This document shows, piece by piece, positions 34,501-42,771 of a stretch of DNA of 44,347 bases. Under the pieces are notes generated by a model, which saw only the letters and a list, made by a program, of their open reading frames with translations, ran no database searches and had not been told where the DNA came from. Where the stretch lies: positions 1-44,347 of the forward strand of contig JAITNL010000123.1 in assembly GCA_031290495.1 (NCBI GenBank), written 5' to 3'. The stretch's first letter is position 1. The number at the start of each line of letters is the position of its first letter. Made by a program: the position numbers and the translations under genes. The stretch is from Accumulibacter sp. (GTDB lineage Bacteria; Pseudomonadota; Gammaproteobacteria; Burkholderiales; Rhodocyclaceae).

Positions 34501-35083
34501 TGGCCTTCGCCAGCGCGTCTGTCTTACACCAGCGGAGCCGCGCGGGCACTGGGTAGGTTTCGCTCGCGGCGCTCTGGTTGGCGCAGTCTTTCAGTGTGCG
34601 GTCTTTACAGTACTCGCCGGGTACCGTGGTGTAGTAATACGCATAGACCAGATTCGTGGTGTCGGTTGACTGAATGCCGTAACCGTCGGTTTTTACCTTG
34701 GCCCAGCCATTCGTTCCATCGCTGGTTTCTGCGCGGGTCTGGCTGGGGTATTTGGTGTCGTTGGTCGAGCCGTCGGCGTTGAAGTAGACGGGCGGCACAT
34801 AAGTGATCGCCGGGTTGTAGGCGACGCCGTTGAAACTGGCGTTCTTGCTCTGGTAGGGGAATACCACCCCCGTTTCTTCGGCCCAGTCGGGCAGATAGTC
34901 CCAGTCCATACTGCCTGAATCGTCCATGATGAACAGGATATTGGGCTTGATCTCCATCGAGATGGCCCCCGAAATCGGCGTTTCGGAAATTTCGGTCAAG
35001 CCGCCGAACGCCGGCGGCGTGAGCAGCGACGCGGCCAGCAGGGCAGTACGGAAAAAGATGCGGGAAGTGGTGGATGTTTTCAT
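28547..35083 (-). CDS. pilY1: PilY1-like type IV pilus tip-associated adhesin with large Cys-rich insertion
   Basis: Signal peptide; MDDSGSMDWDYLPDW vWA-like start; C-terminal PilC/PilY beta-propeller (MIYVGANDGMLHAFKAD, GKGRLFVLDANSG, WRFDINDDGDAGNARLI). Located downstream of pilX. Confidence 0.92.
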   Translation of the reverse strand: MKTSTTSRIFFRTALLAASLLTPPAFGGLTEISETPISGAISMEIKPNILFIMDDSGSMDWDYLPDWAEETGVVFPYQSKNASFNGVAYNPAITYVPPVYFNADGSTNDTKYPSQTRAETSDGTNGWAKVKTDGYGIQSTDTTNLVYAYYYTTVPGEYCKDRTLKDCANQSAASETYPVPARLRWCKTDALAKAKAQPSGTNAGACQAVQVEKPDATSTIFYTFPRLPAPRRARLTIAGTASNTIFSNIKVTDSEGIKEILSAPVNASTFAAMAEAIIASINACTYKRVGNCTIAGYSADKSTSFSATVAAIIITAPVVTGTSAVTKTTGSMTAGWYNSEASPLGGNTYFIRPTTSYTVPGETTATINLAPGENLLTVIESGRSTYPKAATRADCAGDTCTYDEEMTNYANWWAYYRTRMQAMKTATSRSFESINDKYRIGYLSINNNTGTDFQNISEFDYTHKQEWYDKLFASKPVATADTPLRAALSKAGRLYAGKLNGETLNGVAVEDPMQYYCQPNVAILSTDGYWTNKANEIGFKLDGTTLVDDQDNNEIRPMLDAGTGVRKKYTIQRKMTLTPDRPWYQTKVEQREIVDMVMHKILKNVPLFRTAQLQKRGKQYQAQLWHLQSRSKNLWTTTTQTGWEVKEYPLKEETGTVSVKRYQLQTSTKNALQKTTGTLQYRVATVLKTTTQLKQTLTQVYEQTSSNSGTTWTAQAPVDSCTPVTTGTDRVKCTKPAASAAVAVDSCVVKAGLDVTNNEGKDNESVTYNTKSACAYYAYTTAYVPPTACVATSTTLTDSFSVPFKDACGSVTYSPAWTNVSSGVGSCSVGAVVNTTLSTATSGVGSGTTECQYAWGAAALVNAPETCTATTLPYTYNDFVAYTCSNDGWSGIYTDTNSSCTISSTLTCKYREISTTAEACPAGATTTTPQTSTAVGTVYSAINPVVCTTAYATTQTNASSCTASTSGATVVRCSYATTATSSTATMAQGCAAQSRSGGPNYVGPARECKAITGTGSSEDSCNSSGVGVVACTPAWSSWADASSCTSNEITADEGKGSVECQYVRTEVIDSTTGWFNADTCTPTTAGTTPPSSTPSACTGDCIPGDNGVITYCQSVNKEWGAVGSGETCESSSVIGSEVECRYDPASWTDSDWQTGSCPDSNVARSESSPYTVITACENGTGWSSQWDPVNPWTIDANCSKDDTTKCELVQNGDWRLHSDYDPAYPPVDNNSFAYRVVQKSDFAPPLPTALSVSNRVLPANPPCTPNQVTAVNGTITTCRSIDNVAAWTGFAPDCTEADASAANNWLRTECTETVTAPTTVTSCTPIAPLGPNYIETLCDIVSGASTPDTLADVAEYYYITDLRDETLGNCISGSSGNDVCANTPDQQRMSTYTLGLGASGVMQYQADYKTATSGDFYSVATEGVMANPTTGVCSWQEIGQCNWPKPLANKQTTIDDLWHAAVNGRGSYFSAENPASMAAGISTALQEVMLKDGSLAAITVTSPNLSDTDSVGAFQVSFTSGTWVGDVQRLDLSGSVSNLTKTLTWSAKTELDKRSASNRNIYFFKEDGDNKLASFEWGNLTDDQRKLFQKPNIGDLSQLCAVGTICLLAAEQGSIGGESLVNFLRGDRSHEGPGNELTMYYRQRANLLGDIVGSEAVYVQHALWSYIDRGYGNFKERLNREGSGRAAMIYVGANDGMLHAFKADKDKNDGEGGKEAWAYIPTFMLPKLYQLADKNYSAKHRYYVDGTPVMGDICAANCAPDASGTAEWKTILVGGVNLGGKGYYALDITDPANPKGMWEFTDENLGYTFGNPVITKLTDGTWVVLLTSGYNNTVTSGYNNTGDGKGRLFVLDANSGETIRRVTTSAGSSDTPSGLAKIAAWADYPTLNNTALWAYGGDLLGNVWRFDINDDGDAGNARLIATLKDDDGKAQPITTRLELALVLGHRVVFAGTGQLLGLPDLVTETRQSVYALKDPWPNTVVVSDSGKVSCSQGLLNECSYDNLRDTTDDGRFVRQVMKDGGLCPAGNSYCVTDEPIVKITKNPVDWDHKDGWYVDFLAGGERVNTTIKLLQGTLALMTNKPQSGACVPAGVSYFYFLDYVTGGYVGNEVDENGNGFAGGKWGDFMVTSPVFVRNPDGTVGILGQGDGSGPDFLGDINGKFGESGNKARRLSWRELIVK
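29561..29608. repeat. 24-bp tandem duplication inside pilY1
   Basis: agtgttgttataccccgacgtcac / agtgttgttataccccgacgtcaa; gives VTSGYNNTVTSGYNNT. Confidence 0.95.
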
Positions 35084-35111
35084 GGCGGTTTCCTCGGCGA
35101 ATGCGTCGCGA

Positions 35112-35708
35112 TCAGAGTACGAGAATGGTTTGCGTGTAGACAACGGTGTTGCGCGGGCCTTCTACCCGGCTGGTGATGCGGTAGTAAACCTTGGGGTCTT
35201 CCACCGGCGGCGGGTCGCCGACGTTTTTGGAGTTGCCGGTTCCCGCGAGCGGGGGGATGGAACAGTCAGCGTTCGTTGGTTCCCCTTCACGTTCGCAGAG
35301 ACGGTGAATGATGTAAGTCACGCGGTTGTCGGCACTGTCCGTGACGCCGCCCGAACCGCTCGGTATCAGCGAATCGTAGAAGCATCCCCAATCCGGGTCG
35401 CCGTCGGATGTCTGGCAGTTGTTGTCCGGTGAAGGATCGACGCGCTTGGCCCAGTAGTGGCTCTCGGGGACGTCGTCGTTCAGATTGTTGGCGCCGAGCC
35501 AGATCAGCGCTTCTTCCATGCCGCGTTCGGAGGAGAGCACCGCCGATTCGCGGAACGCGAGGTTGCTGGAAATGAGGTTGGTCATGTTGACCGAACGGAT
35601 CAGCGAGAGCGCCGAGAGCGTCATGGCGATCAGGACGATCAGGGCAATGACCAGAACGACGCCGGTCTGCCGGGCAGAGACGACGGGGATTTTGCGGGGA
35701 GTCATCAT
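35112..35708 (-). CDS. pilX: PilX-like minor pilin assembly protein
   Basis: MMTPRKIPVVSARQTGVVLVIALIVLIAMTLSALSLIRSVN; overlaps pilW; typical PilX N-terminus. Confidence 0.85.
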   Translation of the reverse strand: MMTPRKIPVVSARQTGVVLVIALIVLIAMTLSALSLIRSVNMTNLISSNLAFRESAVLSSERGMEEALIWLGANNLNDDVPESHYWAKRVDPSPDNNCQTSDGDPDWGCFYDSLIPSGSGGVTDSADNRVTYIIHRLCEREGEPTNADCSIPPLAGTGNSKNVGDPPPVEDPKVYYRITSRVEGPRNTVVYTQTILVL

Positions 35709-36739
35709 GGTTTTTCCATCCAGGGAATGTTGCGCAGCGGGACGACGGTTTCGTAAATTTGATAGCGGTAGTTTTGCCAGTTTTCGAGAGTGCTCAGATC
35801 GATCTCGCCGCCGCTCCAGGTGGGGGCGGTGGTGGTGACGGGATCCTTGTTCCATTCGCCGTTGCGGACGGCCAGCGCCAGTTGTATCGCCGAGACGCCT
35901 GTCGTCGCCGAGGACGCCGCGATGGCTTTGAGGCTGACGATGCCGTCGGCGACGACGAGCCAGTTCCCCCTCTCGCGGCAATCGATGAACGGTTTGGCCA
36001 GGTAATCACAAGTGGTCAATTGGCCATCCCGAATGGCGTAGCCGATGATTTTCAGCTCGGAACCGAAGTTGAACAGTAAGTCATTTATAACGGCCTTATG
36101 GCCATCCGCCGCTGGCACGATTACCCAATTCCTGACTTCGGTGCTGGTCGTATCCATGTCCGGGTTGGCGTTCGGACAGATGTTGCCCGGCTTGATCAGC
36201 GACGCTTCGCTCATGACCAGCTCACAGGTTCCAGAATCCGACGACGGCGCCGCGACGGCCCAATCGCCATCCTTGAAATGGCCGACGGAGCCGATGCCGT
36301 AACAATCGGAGTTCGAGTACGTGTCATCGACAACGGTGTCGCCTTCGGGAGCGCCCGCGCTGCTGCCGTAAACGATGAGCAGGGTGTCGGCGCCGGTGTC
36401 TCCCGACGGAAGCAGATTCCACTCCGCCGGCGGGTTGATCGTGATCGGCTTGAGATCGGGCAGCTCGATTGCGGCAACGGTGTTGGCCTCGGACGCGTCC
36501 AGCGAACAGCCGCGCAGTAATTCGTGCGCGTTGAAGCCGTAGCCGCCCTGTTTGATGTCGCGCTGGATCGAGTAAATCGCCAGCGCGCCGTTGTTCTGCG
36601 CGTCACCGGAACCGGTGGTCATCCGCTTCTGCGCTTCCGAGGTGCGCGCGACTTGCATGATGACGAGGACGCCAATCATGCCAATGACCAGGGCGACCAT
36701 GATTTCAACGAGCGAGAAGCCGCGATTGGCGGGTTTCAT
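35705..36739 (-). CDS. pilW: PilW family minor pilin
   Basis: MKPANRGFSLVEIMVALVIGMIGVLVIMQVARTSEAQKRMTTGSGDAQNNGALAIYSIQRDIKQGGYGF. Confidence 0.88.
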   Translation of the reverse strand: MKPANRGFSLVEIMVALVIGMIGVLVIMQVARTSEAQKRMTTGSGDAQNNGALAIYSIQRDIKQGGYGFNAHELLRGCSLDASEANTVAAIELPDLKPITINPPAEWNLLPSGDTGADTLLIVYGSSAGAPEGDTVVDDTYSNSDCYGIGSVGHFKDGDWAVAAPSSDSGTCELVMSEASLIKPGNICPNANPDMDTTSTEVRNWVIVPAADGHKAVINDLLFNFGSELKIIGYAIRDGQLTTCDYLAKPFIDCRERGNWLVVADGIVSLKAIAASSATTGVSAIQLALAVRNGEWNKDPVTTTAPTWSGGEIDLSTLENWQNYRYQIYETVVPLRNIPWMEKP

Positions 36740-36745
36740 CTTCGC

Positions 36746-36845
36746 CATTCCCGTCATTCCTCCGTCATTGCCGCGAAAACGAAAATCCGGGTTTCCCGCC
36801 GCCGCGTGGATTCCCGCATTCGCGAAAATGACGGGGGATGATAAA
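36746..36845. repeat. Dispersed intergenic repeat-like element (attcccgtcatt...gcgaaaatgacggggg)
   Basis: Translates to FANAGIHAAAGNPDFRFRGNDGG, a pattern often produced by proteobacterial intergenic repeats; inverted, complementary ends. Confidence 0.5.
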
Positions 36846-36858
36846 AAATACGTCTGCG

Positions 36859-37425
36859 TCATTGATTCCTCGATATTTGCGAAACGATGGTGTAACGATG
36901 CCGTTCACCTGCCAGCATCGATGGAGTTTTCCAGTACAACGTGATTTCCACTTGACCGGACTCTGTTTGGTCGACTTTATTGACGCAGACTCTGGGAAGC
37001 GTGGACATGGATAAAGCCGCCGGTTCGTTCTGGCAATCTTCTTCGTCACCGCTCGCGCAGAGAACGAGAGCTCCCGGACAGGGATCGGGTTTCTCACCGT
37101 CGCCGCTGTCGCAGGGGACGCCGGGAAGATCTTGCTGCCGGGGGTCGTCGTCGCGGCCGCAGAAGTCTTCCAGCCATGCCTTGTAGCTGTCGCCATCGGG
37201 CGATTCAAAGGCGGTTTTCATGTCGTCGATGCTGCTGTCGCTGGCCCACATCTGACCAACCAGCCGGTTGGCGAGCAGCGCGGCTTTGGTGCGCAGCCCC
37301 GCGTCGGCCGACATTTTGATCGAGGTGGCCTGAATGCCAATGACGGTCAATATGCCAAGCGAGAAAATCAGAATGGCGAGCAGCGCTTCAAGCAGCATGA
37401 CGCCGGATTGGAGTCGTTTATTCAA
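36859..37425 (-). CDS. pilV: PilV family minor pilin
   Basis: TTG start at 37425 with GGAGGG upstream; LNKRLQSGVMLLEALLAILIFSLGILTVIGIQATSIKMS. Confidence 0.85.
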   Translation of the reverse strand: MNKRLQSGVMLLEALLAILIFSLGILTVIGIQATSIKMSADAGLRTKAALLANRLVGQMWASDSSIDDMKTAFESPDGDSYKAWLEDFCGRDDDPRQQDLPGVPCDSGDGEKPDPCPGALVLCASGDEEDCQNEPAALSMSTLPRVCVNKVDQTESGQVEITLYWKTPSMLAGERHRYTIVSQISRNQ

Positions 37426-38063
37426 TTGGTCCCTCCACACGCTTGCGCGTCGCCGCTCAACGCGGGATCGCACATGCGAATATTGCCGCCGCTGTTTATT
37501 TCGACGCGCAGACAACGCGTCTCTTTTCCGCCTGTCGGGGGAACACAGTCGTCGGCGCCGTCGGCGCCGTAAACGTTGATGACCGTCTTGCTCGCGGCGG
37601 GCGTGGTGAGACGCCCCAGCCCGTTGAAGGTGAAAAGACTCGCGTCGGCGGCAATGATGGTCTTGTTTCCGCCGGCCTGTTTGCCATCGTGCGTCCGAAC
37701 GAGGTGCGGGAAATCCTCATCCGACAGCGCCGCGCCGCACTCGCCCGCGGCGCTGTCGCGGCTGACGATCCAGTGCGGCCCGGCGCTGTCCAGAACGCAG
37801 CCATCATCGAGCGTGTCGGTCAGCTGGAAGTGCATGGTGGTGTTTCTTTTGAGGGCTTCGGCGCGCGTCAGTTGCAGTCCGGACAGGATCGACTCGGCCG
37901 CGCCGCGAATCCCCAGGTTCCGAATCCACAGCGCGAAATTCGGCACGGCCAGCGTGATCAGTATCGCCATCAGGGCCATCCCGATCATCAGCTCGATCAT
38001 GGTGAATCCCCGGCGGAATCGCGGTCGGGAATCCAGGCAAAAGCGGCGCGGGAACTTCAGCAT
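37422..38063 (-). CDS. fimT: GspH/FimT family minor pseudopilin
   Basis: RRGFTMIELMIGMALMAILITLAVPNFALWIRNLGIRGAAESILSGLQLTRAEALKRN. Confidence 0.88.
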   Translation of the reverse strand: MLKFPRRFCLDSRPRFRRGFTMIELMIGMALMAILITLAVPNFALWIRNLGIRGAAESILSGLQLTRAEALKRNTTMHFQLTDTLDDGCVLDSAGPHWIVSRDSAAGECGAALSDEDFPHLVRTHDGKQAGGNKTIIAADASLFTFNGLGRLTTPAASKTVINVYGADGADDCVPPTGGKETRCLRVEINSGGNIRMCDPALSGDAQACGGTN

Positions 38064-38488
38064 ACGCCGCCCTTTTTGGTGATCCAGCAGGTGCTGGAGT
38101 CAGTCCAGCCGGAAGGGACGCTGTCTGTTTTCTTCTCGTCGTGTTCATTGACGGTGTATTCAAAATCTTTCATCGTGCCGCCTTGTGTGCCCACGGCCTT
38201 CACGACGAAGGTGTCTGCCGTCGCCTCCTCGCAGGTGAAGGTGAAGTATTTGCTTATGGGCGGTGCGGCGCAGACGGCGCAGTCGCTGTATTTATGAGCG
38301 TCCTGGTAGCACTGTTCCATCCTGGACTGCATCGACGCAAGCCCGCTGATGGCTTCCATGATCCTGGCGCGCGTCACATAGTCGGTATAAGAGGGAATCG
38401 CTATCGCCGAGAGAATGGCGATGATGGCGACCACGACCATGACCTCGATCAGCGTAAAGCCACGGCATTGGTTTTTATCAAGCGTCAT
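38057..38488 (-). CDS. pilE: PilE-like type IV minor pilin
   Basis: MTLDKNQCRGFTLIEVMVVVAIIAILSAIAIPSYTDYVTRARIMEAISGL. Confidence 0.9.
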   Translation of the reverse strand: MTLDKNQCRGFTLIEVMVVVAIIAILSAIAIPSYTDYVTRARIMEAISGLASMQSRMEQCYQDAHKYSDCAVCAAPPISKYFTFTCEEATADTFVVKAVGTQGGTMKDFEYTVNEHDEKKTDSVPSGWTDSSTCWITKKGGVC

Positions 38489-38519
38489 GGTCAACCTACC
38501 TTTTGCGGATGAACGGGAA

Positions 38520-38564
38520 TGAAAAAGCGGCTGGCGCAACGATGAATCGCTGCGCCAGCCGCTT
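38520..38564 (-). terminator. Strong intrinsic terminator/attenuator hairpin just upstream of pilE
   Basis: Minus strand aagcggctggcgca-gcgattcatcgt-tgcgccagccgctt followed by tttc; perfect 14-bp stem at 38525-38538/38551-38564. Confidence 0.8.
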
Positions 38565-38771
38565 GCGGAATAAAAACCGGAGGACAAACGCCGGACCTTC
38601 CCCAAGGGAAAACCCGGCGCAAAAATGAAAACCGACGCGCCGCGAACAGCGGTGAATCCGATCGGTGATTTGCGGGAGATGAGCGGCGCTTCGCGCCGGA
38701 GAGTGGTACGAGAGTACGAAAGCCGGATCGCGCAGCGCGCGTCCAGCCGAGAAAAACCTACGCCATGAACA

Positions 38772-38820
<49 letters not shown>

Positions 38821-39374
38821 AAAAATTATCGGCGCTGTTTCTGGAATGTCAAGTAAAAATGGCATTTTCCTAAACTTTTTTTGAAAAAATGGGACGTGGA
38901 AGAAACGGGCGGATTATCTATCACTTTTCCATGAAATATCAATCGCCAAACGACAAACGGTAGATATTTGGGGTCTAACGGTAATCAGATCCGCGTCAAA
39001 AAGACGCTTGAAAAACCGGATTTTCGCGTTCTCCGGATTCCGGCGTTCGCGGAAACAGCGGTCATTTCAGTGAGCGCCGCCGCTGCCATCTCGCCTCTTT
39101 CGTGGCCGCCGCCACCTGTCTGCCCTGTCTGCCGACAGGCGGGCAGCCCCCTTCAAAGGACGGAAATTAAACCAAACGCGCGTCGGGTTTAATTCCCCGC
39201 CGTAGAGGGGTGCCCCGGCAGGGCTGGAGAGGAGATGCCACGCAAGGGCGCTTATTTATTCCGTGCTTTCAAAACCGTCCGATGAATGACATCCTTCCCC
39301 CCCCCTTGCTGGAGAGCGCATGATGGGTTTCGCAAATTCAACCGATTTTTTGACTATCGCCAAAATTGTGGAAA

Positions 39375-40388
39375 TCACGGTAAACCCACGCGCCGCAGCC
39401 CTTCGTCCACACTGAGCGGCGGAACCCATCCCAGGGTGGTTTGCGTTTGCCGCATGTCGACTTGAAGCGATTGGCAAAGCCGGCGCATGTCGTCGGCGCG
39501 TCCCAATACGCCCGCCGCCGCGTCGAGCCAACCGACGGGAACTGAAATCAGACGCGCCGGACGTCCCAAGGCCAGGCCAAGCCGTTTGAGCAAGTCGGCC
39601 GTCGATAAATCCTCGCCGTCGGATACCAGGAAAGTCCGATTGGCGGCTGCCGGATGGTCGATACACGTCACCAGCAGATCGATGAGATTATCCAGCGCGA
39701 CCAGACTCCGCCGATTCCGCGTCAGCGCGCCGAGCGGCAAAGGCCAGCCGCGCGCCAGCCAGCGCGCCAGGGTCAGAAAATTGGCTTTCACGCCGGGGCC
39801 ATAGACCAGCGGCGGCCGGACGATAACCACTTCCAGTCCGGAGTCAAGCGCCAGCGCGCGCAGCCCCGATTCGGCATCCATTTTCGAGACCCCGTAAGGA
39901 TCGGACGGCGCGGGCGTTTGCTCCGCCGTGAACGGCTGGTCGGGCAAGGTGTATTCCCCGTTGGCCTTGATCGAACTCAAAAAGATGAAACGGCGCGCTC
40001 CCGCCGCGACGGCCTGCCGGGCCAGATTCAACGTCCCTTGCGCATTGATTCGCCGATAGGCCACCAGCGCGTCGCCGCCGGATTCGCGCATCACGTGGAC
40101 ACGCGCGGCGCAATGAATCACCACCTCGACCCCGTCGAGCGCGGTCGCCCAGTCTTCTTCCGGCGACAGCGCTTTCCCGTGGATTACCGTCAAGTTCGTG
40201 TGCGACCGTTCGCACAGGGCGGTGTGCGTCGCCGCGCGCACCTGAAACCGCGACGCCAGACGCGGCGTCAACGCGCGCCCCACAAAACCTGCGGCGCCAG
40301 TCACCAGGATCACGCCTTGCGCTCCGGTCTGTTTTCCCACGCTTGTCGGTCTGGAGTTGAAAATGACATCAGATTTCGCCGATGGCAA
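39375..40388 (-). CDS. NAD-dependent epimerase/dehydratase (UDP-sugar epimerase-like SDR)
   Basis: [39 protein letters not shown]...[11 protein letters not shown]. Confidence 0.88.
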   Translation of the reverse strand: MPSAKSDVIFNSRPTSVGKQTGAQGVILVTGAAGFVGRALTPRLASRFQVRAATHTALCERSHTNLTVIHGKALSPEEDWATALDGVEVVIHCAARVHVMRESGGDALVAYRRINAQGTLNLARQAVAAGARRFIFLSSIKANGEYTLPDQPFTAEQTPAPSDPYGVSKMDAESGLRALALDSGLEVVIVRPPLVYGPGVKANFLTLARWLARGWPLPLGALTRNRRSLVALDNLIDLLVTCIDHPAAANRTFLVSDGEDLSTADLLKRLGLALGRPARLISVPVGWLDAAAGVLGRADDMRRLCQSLQVDMRQTQTTLGWVPPLSVDEGLRRVGLP

Positions 40389-41499
40389 AAAGCCGTTTGT
40401 GTTCCTTCATCGCGTAGCGGTCGGTCATTCCGGCGATATAGTCAGCCACACGGCGTGGTTGTTTGTCAGGACCGCGATAAGCCGGTGGCAACATGCGTGG
40501 ATCGTCGAGATACGCGGCGAACAGATCGCCAACGATGCGCTGTGTTTTCCAGGTCATGCGCAACACTTCGTAATGTTGATACAGATTCTTTCTGAGGAAG
40601 CGCTTCATCTCGCGCTGCGCGTCGTCGATGCTTTCGGAAAAGCGCACGATCGGCATCCCGGCTTGCCGAACGTCATCGAGCGTTCGCGGCGCGCAGCGCG
40701 AGATATTGGATTCCGACATTTCAATTAGATCGCAAACCAGCGTGTTGATCATCCGGCGGATGGTTTCGTGAATCAATCGCCGCTCGTCCACACCGTCATA
40801 CGCGCTTTTTACCAAGGCCCAATTGTCCGCGAACAACGGGACTTCGTTCAATTGATCGAGCGACAGCAAGCCGGAGCGCAAGCCATCATCGATGTCGTGA
40901 TTGTTGTAAGCGATTTCATCAGCCAGATTGCATATTTGCGCTTCCAGCGAAGGCTGGGTCCGCTCGATGAAGCGCTCCCCGAGATCGCCGAGGCGGCTTG
41001 CCGTTTCGATGGCGCAGTGCTTCAGGATGCCTTCCCGCGTTTCAAAGCACAGATTGAGACCGTCGAAAGCTGCATAACGCTGTTCCAGCTTATCCACGAT
41101 GCGCAGACTTTGCAGATTGTGCTCGAATCCTCCGTGGTCACTCATGCAGTTGTTCAGCGCGTCCTGCCCGGCGTGCCCAAACGGCGTGTGTCCGAGATCG
41201 TGAGCCAGCGAAATCGCTTCCGCCAGATCTTCATTCAGCCTGAGCGAGCGCGCTATTCCCCGCGCAATTTGCGCCACCTCCAGGCTGTGCGTCAGACGGG
41301 TACGAAAATGGTCGCCTTCATGATTTACAAAAACCTGGGTCTTGTATTCAAGCCTGCGAAAAGCGATCGAGTGCACGATCCGATCGCGATCGCGCTGAAA
41401 TTCGCTGCGATACGCGGAAAGCGGCTCGGGAAAACGCCGTCCGCGCGAATTGTCCGCCGAAGCGGCACAAGGTGTCAGATTCGGCGTCAGGATTTCCAT
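40369..41499 (-). CDS. dgt: Deoxyguanosinetriphosphate triphosphohydrolase-like protein
   Basis: [55 protein letters not shown]...[16 protein letters not shown]-domain motifs. Confidence 0.95.
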   Translation of the reverse strand: MEILTPNLTPCAASADNSRGRRFPEPLSAYRSEFQRDRDRIVHSIAFRRLEYKTQVFVNHEGDHFRTRLTHSLEVAQIARGIARSLRLNEDLAEAISLAHDLGHTPFGHAGQDALNNCMSDHGGFEHNLQSLRIVDKLEQRYAAFDGLNLCFETREGILKHCAIETASRLGDLGERFIERTQPSLEAQICNLADEIAYNNHDIDDGLRSGLLSLDQLNEVPLFADNWALVKSAYDGVDERRLIHETIRRMINTLVCDLIEMSESNISRCAPRTLDDVRQAGMPIVRFSESIDDAQREMKRFLRKNLYQHYEVLRMTWKTQRIVGDLFAAYLDDPRMLPPAYRGPDKQPRRVADYIAGMTDRYAMKEHKRLFAIGEI

Positions 41500-42017
41500 C
41501 GTTCCGATAACTCCTTGAGCAAATACTGGAGAACTTCTTGAACGCTCATCCCCCCACTGTCCATGACAAAATTCGCCGCGTCTCGATAAAGCGGATCGCG
41601 GGCAATGAAAAGTTGGGACAGTCTGGATAGAGGATCGGCGACTTGAAGCAATGGTCTGTTTTTGTCGTAACGCGTTCTTTCCCAGAGCATTTGCGGCGGA
41701 ACGTTGAGATAGACGACAAAACCGCTCGCTCGCATGGCGTCCCGGTTTTCCCCGCGCAGTACGCTGCCGCCGCCGGTCGCTACCACACAGGCTTTTTCCG
41801 CCGCGGTCTCGGCGATCATATTGGCTTCACGCTTGCGGAAACCTTCCTCGCCTTCGATCTCGAAAATCGTTGGAATACTCACCCCGGTGCGTAACTCGAT
41901 TTCCTTGTCCGTATCGATGAAACGCACGTCCAGACGTTTGGCCAATGATCGGCCAACCGTCGTTTTACCAGCGCCCATCAGACCGACCAGATAGATGTTC
42001 TTCGAGAATTTATCCAC
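41487..42017 (-). CDS. aroK: Shikimate kinase
   Basis: [59 protein letters not shown]. Confidence 0.96.
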   Translation of the reverse strand: MDKFSKNIYLVGLMGAGKTTVGRSLAKRLDVRFIDTDKEIELRTGVSIPTIFEIEGEEGFRKREANMIAETAAEKACVVATGGGSVLRGENRDAMRASGFVVYLNVPPQMLWERTRYDKNRPLLQVADPLSRLSQLFIARDPLYRDAANFVMDSGGMSVQEVLQYLLKELSERWKS

Positions 42018-42249
42018 TTTTTTATTTTACCGCGGGGTGACTGCAAAATATGTTGTTGAATAAATTGGTCGAAGCGGCGCGCGTGAAAGATAACCGCGCT
42101 GAAAAAACCACGACGATCATCGTTGACTCGAAAAGCATCAAAAACACGGACTGTGCCATGGTAAATGGCCATGACGCTGGAAAAAACGTCTGGAATCAAG
42201 CTGCACCCTGGCGTAGATACAAACGTTCTGCCGCACACGAGCGTGTCAG

Positions 42250-42480
42250 TTTCGCAGGTTGGATAAGCAGCGCCAGCAGCGTAATCCGACATCCGTACTG
42301 TGACGCGAAGCACTGCCGATTATTTTGCCGCTTGCAAAGTCAGCGCCGCTTGAGCGGCGATGGACGGTGTAAGATTACGCCGCTGCGCGGCTTATCCAAC
42401 CTACAAAACCACCTTGCGTTCCGACGACCATGTGTGTATTTACAAAACCACCCAGCGTTCCGATGCCCATGTGATTATCC
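42250..42480. repeat. Repeat-rich non-coding block
   Basis: Inverted aggttggataagc / gcttatccaacct copies, plus two imperfect tandem units tacaaaaccacc-ttgcgttccgacgaccatgtg / tacaaaaccaccc-agcgttccgatgcccatgtg. Confidence 0.6.
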
Positions 42481-42534
42481 GTTCATGCCATCGCCCTGAA
42501 CAGCTGCGCCCTTCAACCGTTGGCAAAGGACACA

Positions 42535-42567
42535 CAAAAGCTGACCAGTCTGAAAACTCGTGACAGA
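42535..42567. mobile_element. Isolated terminus of the same IS/MITE family as 28255-28457
   Basis: aaaagctgaccagtctgaaaactcgtgacag matches the right end of the first element (cggacaagtctgaaaactcgtgaca). Confidence 0.6.
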
Positions 42568-42771
42568 ACACTACAGGGTATTTGCCATCCTGCAGACTGT
42601 CACTTAGACTTTCATGGTCGTCCATCGTGAAACCCCTCTTTGAGTGTGCCTGGCGGCTCGCTCCGGTGGTTTCTCCGACGGACATCCGTATATGTCAAAC
42701 TTTTACTGTCACCACGGCATAACCGGTGGATTATCCATGGGATTTATCTGGAATACGGCGGACGTTCAAGG

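Noticed and set aside
38565-38760. Known riboswitch (e.g. GEMM cyclic-di-GMP) in the pilin leader
   Set aside because: I could not match the conserved GEMM core sequence; the region is structured, but the class cannot be assigned by eye.
39297-39305. C9 tract as a third contingency tract
   Set aside because: Shorter, in an intergenic region, and not at a frame break or clear promoter.
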